Assembly: GCA_001564065.1 (NCBI GenBank)
Contig: LKNA01000005.1
Location: 20,426 to 84,425 of the forward strand
Reading direction: 5' to 3'
Length of the DNA: 64,000 bases
Origin: Chitinophagaceae bacterium T5-Br10_B2g13
Lineage (GTDB): Bacteria > Bacteroidota > Rhodothermia > Balneolales > Balneolaceae
The notes beneath the pieces are model-generated. The model was not told the origin of the DNA and ran no database searches. It worked only from the letters and a program-made list of their open reading frames with translations. A program made the translations under genes and the position numbers. This document shows positions 8,343-16,199 of this stretch, piece after piece (positions within the stretch are counted from its first letter, which is position 1; the number at the start of each line of letters is the position of its first letter).

Positions 8343-9839
8343 TTAAGGACGAAGCCGTCCAAGCATACGCGGAAACGGAATGGTTTCCCTAACGTGAGAG
8401 AGTCCGCAGATCCAGGCCACGGTTCGTTCAATCCCCAGACCAAAGCCAGAATGTGGAACAGATCCATATTTACGAAGGTCCAGATACCAGCTAAACAGCT
8501 CTTCCGGAAGATCGTGCTCGGCAATTCTCTCCTTCAGTACGTCCAGACTTTCTTCACGTTGACTTCCACCAATAATCTCACCATATCCTTCAGGAGCAAG
8601 AACGTCGAGCGCTAAAGCAAGCTTTTCATCTTCAGGATCACGCTTCATGTAAAACGCCTTCACTTCAGCAGGATACCTGTGAACCAAAACGGGAGTATCG
8701 TATTGCATTGTAAGAATGGTTTCATCACTTCCTCCAAAATCGTTGCCCCATTCAAAGTTAGCGGCAGACTCTTTCCATACCGGAATATTACGCAGATCTT
8801 CCTCTATCTGATCCATCCGGGTATGAATCTCCTTTATGCGCTGGTCTATCTGAGCTTTGCGCCACTTTTTAGCAGAACCGTGCTCTTTCTTAATCTCTTC
8901 AAGCTCCTCCTTGATAGAGCTTAGCTCCTCATTACGCTCAGTCTCCATCGTTTCGAGGATCTCTTTCGTTTTTTCACCCTTAAGTTGTTCAACTGCTTCC
9001 GTATACGAAATTCTTTTGAACGGCTCTTCCGTAGCTTTTTTCAGAAGTGTGGTATCACGCTCCAGAATCTCCAATTCAGCCTCATGCTTATCCAGTACAC
9101 TTTTTATGATAAACCAGATAAAACTCTCAGCAAGATCCATGTTCATATCCAGATCGTAAAAAGCCATTTCCGGCTCAACCATCCAGAACTCTGTAAGGTG
9201 CCGGCGGGTTTTACTCTTTTCAGCCCTGAATGTTGGCCCAAATGTGTAGATCTTGCCGTGCGCCATCGCCATCGCTTCACCGTAAAGCTGGCCCGATTGA
9301 GTTAAATAGGCTTTCTCCTCAAAGTATTCTGTTTCAAAAAGGGTAGTCGTACCCTCAGCAGCGTTTCCGGTAAAAATCGGCGCATCCGTACGAATGAAAC
9401 CCTCGTTCTGAAAAAATTGATGAATGGCAAACTGAATGGTATTTCGTACCTGCATTGCAGCCCACTGGCGCTGGCTTCTGAGCCACAAGTGTCGATTCTC
9501 CATCAGAAATTCAACACCATGATCTTTTGGAGTAATGGGATAATTATCTGCAACCTGTAAAACCTTCAAACCTGTAACGTGCAATTCATAGCCGCCCACA
9601 CTGCGATCATCTTTTACAACCTTACCGCTAATCTCAACAGAGCTCTCCTGTTTCAGAGTGCCTGCAGCTTCAAAAACTTCCTCTCCAACCTCATCCAAAG
9701 AGACGATACACTGACAAAGTCCCGAACCGTCTCTCAGCTCAATAAAATGAAGTGCTTTACTGCTTCGGCTATTGTAGACCCAACCTTTTAAGGTCACAAT
9801 TTCATCTTGATGATCAGCTAACTGTTTGATGTAGGTCAT
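8343..9839 (-). CDS. asnS: Asparaginyl-tRNA synthetase
   Basis: The 498-residue class IIb synthetase charges tRNA(Asn) with asparagine. It has the N-terminal OB-fold anticodon domain ([21 protein letters not shown] near 18-40), motif 2 ([22 protein letters not shown] near 207-228) and motif 3 ([16 protein letters not shown] near 465-480, then [10 protein letters not shown] at the end). Between YTEAVEQL and FEWGNDFGG there is an unusual charged helical stretch of roughly 65 residues ([17 protein letters not shown], then [11 protein letters not shown] and similar) that looks like a coiled coil; other bacterial AsnRS proteins have only a short loop there. The class II core looks complete. Confidence 0.95.
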   Translation of the reverse strand: MTYIKQLADHQDEIVTLKGWVYNSRSSKALHFIELRDGSGLCQCIVSLDEVGEEVFEAAGTLKQESSVEISGKVVKDDRSVGGYELHVTGLKVLQVADNYPITPKDHGVEFLMENRHLWLRSQRQWAAMQVRNTIQFAIHQFFQNEGFIRTDAPIFTGNAAEGTTTLFETEYFEEKAYLTQSGQLYGEAMAMAHGKIYTFGPTFRAEKSKTRRHLTEFWMVEPEMAFYDLDMNMDLAESFIWFIIKSVLDKHEAELEILERDTTLLKKATEEPFKRISYTEAVEQLKGEKTKEILETMETERNEELSSIKEELEEIKKEHGSAKKWRKAQIDQRIKEIHTRMDQIEEDLRNIPVWKESAANFEWGNDFGGSDETILTMQYDTPVLVHRYPAEVKAFYMKRDPEDEKLALALDVLAPEGYGEIIGGSQREESLDVLKERIAEHDLPEELFSWYLDLRKYGSVPHSGFGLGIERTVAWICGLSHVRETIPFPRMLGRLRP

Positions 9840-9943
9840 TTCTGATTTATAAAGTTTTTAACGTTGAAAATGTTGATCGGAAATTATTTATGACTCAAAT
9901 ATCGGGATTAATTCATAAAATATCCGAATGGTAAATTATACCC

Positions 9944-9968
9944 GTCAGACCGCTTCAAGCGGTCTGAC
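9944..9968 (-). terminator. Perfect hairpin downstream of the M16 peptidase gene
   Basis: GTCAGACCGC (9944-9953) pairs perfectly with 9959-9968 around TTCAA. A degenerate second copy of the same arm (CCGACCGAATAGAGCGGCCTGAC) lies at about 9992-10015. The pair sits between the M16 stop (10030) and the asnS start (9839), both minus strand. A T-run is lacking, so terminator function is likely but not certain. Confidence 0.5.
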
Positions 9969-10029
9969 AATTGAATTGAACTCCAGATAAACTGCCCGAC
10001 CGAATAGAGCGGCCTGACAAATTTCAAAA

Positions 10030-11283
10030 CTACCGTTTTTCAGGTACTAAACGTGCTTCAGAGAAAGTCTCGGGGTTGAAAAACTTCTGTGAGAACGAGA
10101 GCAGTGAATCAGCCGTAACTGAATCAATATTTTCAACCAGTTCATCAAGTGTGACAAAGCGATTAAAATAGAGCTCACTTTTTGCCAATCTGTTCATTCG
10201 GTTGCTGGTACTCTCCTGCGATAGCAGCAGTTTCCCTTTCAGCTGTGATTTTGCCTCACTAAGTTCTTTTTCTCCAACTTTTTCATTCCGGATAATTTCA
10301 AACTCTTTATTAATTAAATCACGGACATGAGGGACATAATCCTTATCTGTACCGATGTAAACTCCAAAAAGCCCGCTATCGGTATACGACTGGTTAAATG
10401 TTCCAATCGCATAACAGTATCCATATTTTTCACGAATATTTTGATGCAGGCGTGAACTCATACCTCCGCCTAGTACTGTATTGGCTAGAAGTAACAGATA
10501 TTTATCGGGGTGGTCATAATTCAATGCTCTTCTGCCAATAACCATGTGAGTCTGTTCAATCGCCTTAGACTCTTCGAGCTGAAACTTCTCATAGTTCGTA
10601 AGCGGTTGCTCTGCATCAACTGTGGGTTCAGCACTGTCTAATTCCAGCTTATCATTCAACAATTGAATTACTTCATCATGATCAACATGGCCGGCTACCG
10701 CAACCAGCAGATTATCCGGACGATAACGTTCCGCCATGTAGTCGAAAAGATCCTGTTTCTTATAGTTGGTAACCGTCTCTTCAAATCCGATAATGGGCCT
10801 TCCAATCGGGTGATTCTTAAACACATTATTACTGAACATCTCAAAGATATAGTCATCAGGACTATCTTTATACATCTTCATCTCTTCCAGAACCACTTTT
10901 TTCTCTTTCTCCAATTCCTCTTCTGGAAACTGAGAGTTCTGAATCATATCACTCAGTACATCGATGGCCCGTTCCAGCTGCGTATCTAAACATCGAGAAT
11001 AATAACAGGTGTATTCGGTAGAGGTAAACGCGTTAAGATATCCGCCCACAGACTCCATACTTTGAGCTATATCATAGGATGATCGTTTATCAGTTCCCTT
11101 AAATAGCATATGCTCAAGAAAATGGGTGACTCCGGCCAGTTCATCCGATTCATGCCGGCTTCCGGTCTTTACCCAAAATCCGGCCGTTACACTTTTCACT
11201 CCCGGTATATTCTCCGTTACTACTTTTAGCCCATTGGGCAGTACGGTTTTTTTAATTTCAGTAATCGTCTCTTCAGTCTGCAT
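10030..11283 (-). CDS. M16 family zinc peptidase (processing-peptidase type)
   Basis: The 417-residue protein has the inverted zinc motif HFLEH near residues 52-56, followed about 75 residues later by EEMKMYKDSPDDYIFE, which supplies the third ligand (E). The GxMSSRLHQNIREKYGYCYAIG block of the second domain is also intact, with the RY-like substrate clamp. The family degrades small peptides or presequence-like substrates. No signal peptide is visible, so a cytoplasmic role is likely, as for YmxG/PepR proteins. That fits its place next to pnp and rpsO, a neighbourhood also seen for M16 genes in Firmicutes. It lies 115 bp downstream of pnp and beyond a strong terminator, so it probably has its own promoter. 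Confidence 0.92.
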   Translation of the reverse strand: MQTEETITEIKKTVLPNGLKVVTENIPGVKSVTAGFWVKTGSRHESDELAGVTHFLEHMLFKGTDKRSSYDIAQSMESVGGYLNAFTSTEYTCYYSRCLDTQLERAIDVLSDMIQNSQFPEEELEKEKKVVLEEMKMYKDSPDDYIFEMFSNNVFKNHPIGRPIIGFEETVTNYKKQDLFDYMAERYRPDNLLVAVAGHVDHDEVIQLLNDKLELDSAEPTVDAEQPLTNYEKFQLEESKAIEQTHMVIGRRALNYDHPDKYLLLLANTVLGGGMSSRLHQNIREKYGYCYAIGTFNQSYTDSGLFGVYIGTDKDYVPHVRDLINKEFEIIRNEKVGEKELSEAKSQLKGKLLLSQESTSNRMNRLAKSELYFNRFVTLDELVENIDSVTADSLLSFSQKFFNPETFSEARLVPEKR

Positions 11284-11344
11284 AAAAATCTATCTGATAA
11301 ATAATTTAGAAATATCTGTTTGGCCTAAGCCACTCATATTTAAA

Positions 11345-11376
11345 CAAAAAAAGCGCCACCGGATTCCGATGGCGCT
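11345..11376 (-). terminator. Intrinsic terminator of pnp
   Basis: On the minus strand AGCGCCATCGG pairs with CCGGTGGCGCT (11352-11376) and is followed by a run of seven or more T (11345-11352). It begins 22 bp after the pnp stop. The plus-strand side also ends in TTTTTT, so it may work in both directions. Confidence 0.88.
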
Positions 11377-11397
11377 AATTTTTTAAAACCGGTAAAT

Positions 11398-13515
11398 TTA
11401 GTTTTCTTCCGGTTTTGGAAGCAGAGCTTTTCTGGAAAGTCTTAATTTTCCACCGTGCTCAACCTTCAGAAGTTTCACGTCGATTTCATCACCTACTGAA
11501 ATCACATCTTCCACTTTTTTCACGTGGCCATGCTCCAGTTCAGAAATGTGAAGTAATCCTTCTTTTCCGGGTACGATTTCAACAAATGCACCGTACTCTT
11601 TAATCGCTTTCACAGTTCCTTTGTAGGTAGCACCTTCGTCAAGTTCACCTGCAACGGCCTGTATACGTTTCTTAGCAGCTTCGGCCTTCTCGAGGCTGTC
11701 TGCACTAATCGTAATCTGACCTTTACCTTCCTCATCTTCTTCGATCCAGATCTCTGTATCTGTCTCTTTCTGAAGAGTTTGAATCACTTTACCGCCCGGC
11801 CCAATCACAGCACCAATACTGTCGCCGGAAATGGTCATATTAACAAATTGAGGAGCGTATTCGGAGATCGTCTCTTTTGGTTTGGAAATTGTTTCAGCCA
11901 TTTTTTCCAAAATGTGCATTCTTCCTTTATTCGCCTGTCCAAGGGCCTCTTCCAGAATTTCAAAGCTAATACCCTGAACTTTCATATCCATCTGGGTTGC
12001 AGTGATACCGTCTGCGGTACCCGCTGTTTTGAAGTCCATGTCGCCCATGAAATCCTCTTCACCCTGGATGTCGGAAAGAACTACGGTATTATTTTCTCCA
12101 ACAATCATACCCATTGCAATACCTGCAACCGGCTTCGGCATTGGAACACCGGCATCCATCAGCGCCATAGAACCACCGCAAACGGAAGCCATGGAAGATG
12201 ATCCGTTAGATTCGGTAATGTCTGATCGTACACGAATAACATAACTGAAATCTTCAAAGTCCGGCAGAACCATTTTAATAGCTCTTTCAGCTAAGTGTCC
12301 GTGACCGATTTCACGTCTACCCGGCCCGCGCATAAATCCGGCTTCACCCACACAGTATGGGGGGAAGTTATAGTGAAGCATAAACTTCTTGTCTTCCTCA
12401 TAGTAGAGTGTGTCAACACTTTGTGCATCACGCTTGGTACCTAATGCAACAGAAACGAGTGCCTGCGTTTCACCGCGGCTGAATATTGCAGAACCATGAG
12501 CTCTGGGCAGATATCCGACCTGAGTCCAGATATCGCGAATATCTTCCGGTCCGCGACCGTCAATTCGTTTTTTGTTTTCAAGAATCATGTTGCGAACGGC
12601 GTCTTTAACCATATTTCCAAAAATTTCGGAAATTTCTCCGCCTGCTTCTTCAAAACCTTCTTCAGCTGTTATTTCTTCTTTAACAGCAGTTTTAACTTCT
12701 TTCAATTTAGCACTAAACTCCTCTTTACTGAGCCCCATGCCAACAATCCCTTTAAGCTGATCGCCAACTTGCTCGGCAACTTTGCTTTCAAGATCGTTAT
12801 CTCCTTCCGCCGGAGTAAATTCACGTTTTTCAACGCCAAACTCTTTCCTTAGCTCTTCCTGAAATTCACACAGCTTCACAATTGCCTTATGCCCTTCTTT
12901 AACGGCTTCAAGCAGCTCTTTTTCACTGATCTCTTTCATTTCCCCTTCAATCATAATCACGCTTTTGGCAGTACCGGCTACGATTATGTCCATATCGCTT
13001 TTCTCAAGCTCATCAATTGTAGGATTGATAATAAATTCGCCATCAATTCTTCCTACTTTCACCTGAGACATCGGTCCGTCGAAAGGGATGTCAGAAATGT
13101 GTGTAGCAGCAGATGCACCAAATGCACCTAAAACATCAGCCTGATTTTGTCCGTCAGATGAATAAATCTGGCAAATAAACTGTGTTTCGTTTACATATCC
13201 TTTAGGGAAAAGAGGTCTCAAACTTCTGTCGATTAAACGACTGGCAAGTGTTTCATCATCAGATGGACGCCCTTCTCTTTTCATAAAACCGCCCGGAAAT
13301 TTACCGGCAGCTGTAAAACTCTCTCTCAGGTCAACAACCATTGGGAAAAAATCCTGTCCCGGTTTAGCCTCTTTTGCACTAACAACCGTACAAAGTACCA
13401 TTGTGTCGCCCATTCTTACCATAACTGCACCATCCGCTAATTTGGCTAAACGTCCGGTTTCAACCGATAACGTTTTTCCGGGTGCAAATTCTACACTTCT
13501 AAAATCTTCTTTCAT
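11398..13515 (-). CDS. pnp: Polyribonucleotide nucleotidyltransferase (PNPase)
   Basis: This 705-residue enzyme degrades RNA 3'-to-5' with phosphate and can add tails in reverse. All domains are present: two RNase PH domains (first near residues 10-140; second near 325-540 with PYCVGEAGFMRGPGRREIGHGHLAERA), the helical linker, a KH domain (ISGDSIGAVIGPGGKVIQTLQKET near 565) and a C-terminal S1 domain (GATYKGTVKAIKEYGAFVEIVPGKEGLLHISEL near 625-660). It lies downstream of rpsO, the classic rpsO-pnp order, but a strong terminator separates them, so linkage probably depends on read-through or a separate promoter in the 140-bp gap. Confidence 0.97.
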   Translation of the reverse strand: MKEDFRSVEFAPGKTLSVETGRLAKLADGAVMVRMGDTMVLCTVVSAKEAKPGQDFFPMVVDLRESFTAAGKFPGGFMKREGRPSDDETLASRLIDRSLRPLFPKGYVNETQFICQIYSSDGQNQADVLGAFGASAATHISDIPFDGPMSQVKVGRIDGEFIINPTIDELEKSDMDIIVAGTAKSVIMIEGEMKEISEKELLEAVKEGHKAIVKLCEFQEELRKEFGVEKREFTPAEGDNDLESKVAEQVGDQLKGIVGMGLSKEEFSAKLKEVKTAVKEEITAEEGFEEAGGEISEIFGNMVKDAVRNMILENKKRIDGRGPEDIRDIWTQVGYLPRAHGSAIFSRGETQALVSVALGTKRDAQSVDTLYYEEDKKFMLHYNFPPYCVGEAGFMRGPGRREIGHGHLAERAIKMVLPDFEDFSYVIRVRSDITESNGSSSMASVCGGSMALMDAGVPMPKPVAGIAMGMIVGENNTVVLSDIQGEEDFMGDMDFKTAGTADGITATQMDMKVQGISFEILEEALGQANKGRMHILEKMAETISKPKETISEYAPQFVNMTISGDSIGAVIGPGGKVIQTLQKETDTEIWIEEDEEGKGQITISADSLEKAEAAKKRIQAVAGELDEGATYKGTVKAIKEYGAFVEIVPGKEGLLHISELEHGHVKKVEDVISVGDEIDVKLLKVEHGGKLRLSRKALLPKPEEN

Positions 13516-13616
13516 AATATCTATCTATTCTATTTTTCTTTCGTCGACTATCCTTTTAGTAAAGCAAATCAAACAAATCTGGCAACATTTAATTATGGAA
13601 CCAAATTTGAGGATAT

Positions 13617-13646
13617 AAAAAAGGGTACGCTAGGAGCGTACCCTTT
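13617..13646 (-). terminator. Intrinsic terminator of rpsO
   Basis: GGGTACGCT (13623-13631) pairs perfectly with 13635-13643 around a three-base loop, and the minus strand continues with six T (13617-13622). It starts about 13 bp after the rpsO stop and separates rpsO from pnp. Confidence 0.9.
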
Positions 13647-13656
13647 AAAGAGATGC

Positions 13657-13926
13657 TTATTTACGAATACCCAGTTCTTGGATAAGTTCTCGGTACTTCA
13701 CAATATCGTTTTTCTTAAGATAGTTGAGAAGCCTTCTTCTTTTACCAACCATCTTAAGCAGGCCACGACGTGAGGAGTGATCTTTCTTATTTTCACTCAA
13801 GTGTCCTGTAAGATCATTAATACGCGCAGTCAAGATAGCTACTTGTGCTTCAACTGACCCGCTGTTTTCGGCGTCTCCGCCATGCTTTTCAATAATTTCT
13901 GTTTTTTGTTCTTTTGTTATACTCAT
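13657..13926 (-). CDS. rpsO: 30S ribosomal protein S15
   Basis: The 89-residue product is a normal-length S15 with the conserved [21 protein letters not shown] helix and the [25 protein letters not shown]-binding segment. S15 is a primary binder of the central domain of 16S rRNA in the small subunit. It is followed by its own terminator and then pnp, and preceded at 50 bp by ribF, an order widely seen in bacteria (truB-ribF-rpsO-pnp). No obvious autoregulatory pseudoknot could be identified by eye in the leader. Confidence 0.97.
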   Translation of the reverse strand: MSITKEQKTEIIEKHGGDAENSGSVEAQVAILTARINDLTGHLSENKKDHSSRRGLLKMVGKRRRLLNYLKKNDIVKYRELIQELGIRK

Positions 13927-13976
13927 CTGTTAATTATGAAGGTTCTATTAAACTCTTATAGCGATATAAAATAAGC

Positions 13977-14942
13977 TTATTTAAATTGTTTTGCAATATC
14001 AGGTGAATGCTTCTCAAGTATCTTTTGTGAGTCTCTTTTATCACTCTTCAACTGCTCTGTAAGTTCTTCAACACCGTTAAAACTGCGCTCATCCCGTATT
14101 CTGTCTACAAATTGAATCTGAACCTCTTTTCCATAAATGGTATCATCAAAATCAAAGATGTTCACTTCAAGTGTTTCCTGTTCGCCGTCAAAGGTTGGGC
14201 GAACACCTATATTCATCATACCCCCATAATAATTATTATCTACACGCAACCATACGGCATAGACTCCTCGTTTCGGCACAATTTTTTTGGGATTCTGAGG
14301 CATTATGTTTGCGGTGGGATAGCCAATCTTTTTACCCCGTTTGTCTCCATGAACCACAGTACCGTGCAATATATAGTTCCTCTCAAGAAACGATGATGCC
14401 AGTTTCATGTCACCATCTTTCTGGATTGCTTTTCGGACAGCTGTACTGCTCACGGTCCTGTTCCCAACTTCCTGTTTGGAAACCACTCGTGAATCAAATC
14501 CCAATTCTTCGCCCAGCTTTTTCACAGTCTCTATGGTACCCTCCCGGTTTCTTCCAAAGTGGTGATCATATCCGATCACAAATTCAGAAACACCTATTTT
14601 ATCCCATACAATTTTCCTAACAAACTCTTCTGAAGTTAGAAGAGAAAAGTCACGGTCGAAAGGGATGACAATCATATTATCTACACCAAGATCGTCAAGA
14701 AGCTCTGCCCGTTCTTCCAGTGTACTGAGCAATCGAATACCATCGCTTCCGGGGTTGATTATATCTCTCGGGTGTGGATCAAAAGTTAAAATCACGCTCC
14801 GTGCACCTCGTTTTTTAGCTGACTCCACAACGGTGTTAATGAGTACGCGGTGTCCGGCGTGTACACCGTCGAAAGTACCGACAGTTAACACTGTATTTAA
14901 ATTACGTTCAGCATCTTTCAAAAAAATGATCTCAGACATCAC
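13977..14942 (-). CDS. ribF: Bifunctional riboflavin kinase / FAD synthetase
   Basis: The 321-residue protein makes FMN from riboflavin and then FAD from FMN. The N-terminal nucleotidyltransferase domain has TVGTFDGVHAGHR near residues 20-32 and the VIGYDHHFGRNREG segment near 115-128. The C-terminal flavokinase domain starts near 185 with GTVVHGDKRGKKIGYPTANI, where the PTAN motif binds ATP and magnesium, and continues to GVYAVWL and NIGVRPTF. Length is typical. Two adjacent start codons (MM) leave the exact first residue open. It lies between truB (48 bp upstream) and rpsO on the same strand. Confidence 0.96.
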   Translation of the reverse strand: MMSEIIFLKDAERNLNTVLTVGTFDGVHAGHRVLINTVVESAKKRGARSVILTFDPHPRDIINPGSDGIRLLSTLEERAELLDDLGVDNMIVIPFDRDFSLLTSEEFVRKIVWDKIGVSEFVIGYDHHFGRNREGTIETVKKLGEELGFDSRVVSKQEVGNRTVSSTAVRKAIQKDGDMKLASSFLERNYILHGTVVHGDKRGKKIGYPTANIMPQNPKKIVPKRGVYAVWLRVDNNYYGGMMNIGVRPTFDGEQETLEVNIFDFDDTIYGKEVQIQFVDRIRDERSFNGVEELTEQLKSDKRDSQKILEKHSPDIAKQFK

Positions 14943-14989
14943 AGTAAATTCTATTGTTTATTCGCACGTTGACGACTAAAAAACACAAA

Positions 14990-15736
14990 TTAATCTAAAT
15001 AGGTTTTCATAAACCTGTCAAACTCCTCAGGGTCTAATGCTTTTTCAATTTGAAAAGGTCCTATAGCCGTTCGTTCCAGCCCGGACATATACGCCTTGCT
15101 CTCGAGAGCAATACCTAAATCGTATGCTATAGATCTTATATAGGTTCCTTTTCCACATCTGACCCGTAAAGTAATTTCCGGTAAACTGACATCCAGTAAT
15201 TCCGTTTCATAAATTTGGACCGGCCGAGGAACAATTTCAACCTTTTCACCTCTTCTGGCTTTTTTATACAACCTCTCCCCTTTTATCCGAATTGCTGAAT
15301 AAATTGGTGGTTTTTGCATAATTTCGCCACTGAATTTTTCAGCAAGCACCTCTTCAATTTTCTCTTTCGTGATATGATTCCAGGGGGCTGTTTCATCAGG
15401 TTCAAGAGCGGCGTCGTAAGAAGGCGTAGAAGCTCCAAAAGTAATTTTCGCCACATACTCTTTGGGAAGGTGCTGTACCTGCTCGATTGATTTTGTGGCT
15501 TTTCCTGTACAAATAACGAGTACACCTGTTGCAAGCGGATCTAAAGTACCTGCATGGCCAACTTTTTTAGGTGGAACTCGATACCGGACAAATTTCACCA
15601 GATGAAAACTGCTCCACTCCAGTGGTTTATTCATCACCACAACGGTACCGGTGGTAAAATTATCTTTGGGAAATGAAGATGGATCTGATTCCCGATCAAC
15701 AACAGGAAGTTCTGAAAGAGGAATGGCTATAGCCAT
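14990..15736 (-). CDS. truB: tRNA pseudouridine-55 synthase
   Basis: The 248-residue enzyme isomerises U55 in the T-loop of tRNAs. The catalytic aspartate is in HAGTLDPLATGVLVICTGKATK near residues 58-78, and the YxAxITFG and PPIYSAIRIKGERLYKKARRGE blocks are intact. The C-terminal RCGKGTYIRSIAYDLG is present. It is a short form without a long PUA-type tail, normal for this phylum. It begins two bases after the rbfA stop, so the two are tightly coupled, and it feeds into ribF. Confidence 0.96.
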   Translation of the reverse strand: MAIAIPLSELPVVDRESDPSSFPKDNFTTGTVVVMNKPLEWSSFHLVKFVRYRVPPKKVGHAGTLDPLATGVLVICTGKATKSIEQVQHLPKEYVAKITFGASTPSYDAALEPDETAPWNHITKEKIEEVLAEKFSGEIMQKPPIYSAIRIKGERLYKKARRGEKVEIVPRPVQIYETELLDVSLPEITLRVRCGKGTYIRSIAYDLGIALESKAYMSGLERTAIGPFQIEKALDPEEFDRFMKTYLD

Positions 15737-15738
15737 AT

Positions 15739-16110
15739 CTACTCTTCGTCTTTTTTATTCTCTTTCCTCTGCTTACGAACCTTCTCAAAAAGATTTTCAA
15801 TTTTGTTTACATACTCAGCAGTATCATCTTCATAGAAAAGTAACTCAGGAATCCGGCGTACTTGATTCTTGATTTTTGAGGCTAGTTCATACCGTATCTG
15901 ATCCTGATGATCATCGATGTATTTATAAACCGACTCCACATCTCTGTTCGGTGAAAATACACTCAGGTAAACTTTAGCAATCGACAAGTCATCAGTCATA
16001 CGAACCTGAGTAACGGTTATAAATGTACCCGATGGCTGATAGTTTCTCTGGAGAATTTGCCCAAGATCTTTTTTAATGACAGAACTAAGTCTCTCTGTTC
16101 GAATACTCAT
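15739..16110 (-). CDS. rbfA: 30S ribosome-binding factor A
   Basis: This 123-residue protein has the RbfA pattern: SIRTERLSSVIKKDLGQIL at the N-terminus, then TVTQVRMTDDLSIAKVYLSVF and SKIKNQVRRIPELLFYEDDTAEYVNKIENL. RbfA is a KH-fold protein needed for late 30S maturation and cold adaptation. Its place between infB and truB is the conserved bacterial order. The tail ends in a lysine-rich stretch (RKQRKENKKDEE). Confidence 0.95.
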   Translation of the reverse strand: MSIRTERLSSVIKKDLGQILQRNYQPSGTFITVTQVRMTDDLSIAKVYLSVFSPNRDVESVYKYIDDHQDQIRYELASKIKNQVRRIPELLFYEDDTAEYVNKIENLFEKVRKQRKENKKDEE

Positions 16111-16131
16111 AATCGTTGCTTACTAATTAAC

Positions 16132-16166
16132 CTGATGGAGTGCCGTTAGGGTCACACTCCTATCAG
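16132..16166 (-). other. Stem-loop between infB and rbfA
   Basis: CTGATGGAGTG (16132-16142) pairs with CACTCC-T-ATCAG (16155-16166) with a single bulged base, giving an 11-bp stem around a 12-base loop. No T-run follows on the minus strand. It could be an RNA processing or stabilising element in the polycistronic message, or a weak attenuator. Confidence 0.45.
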
Positions 16167-16199
16167 ATGTTCTATTTGATTGGTTTGTTTGACGGAAAA

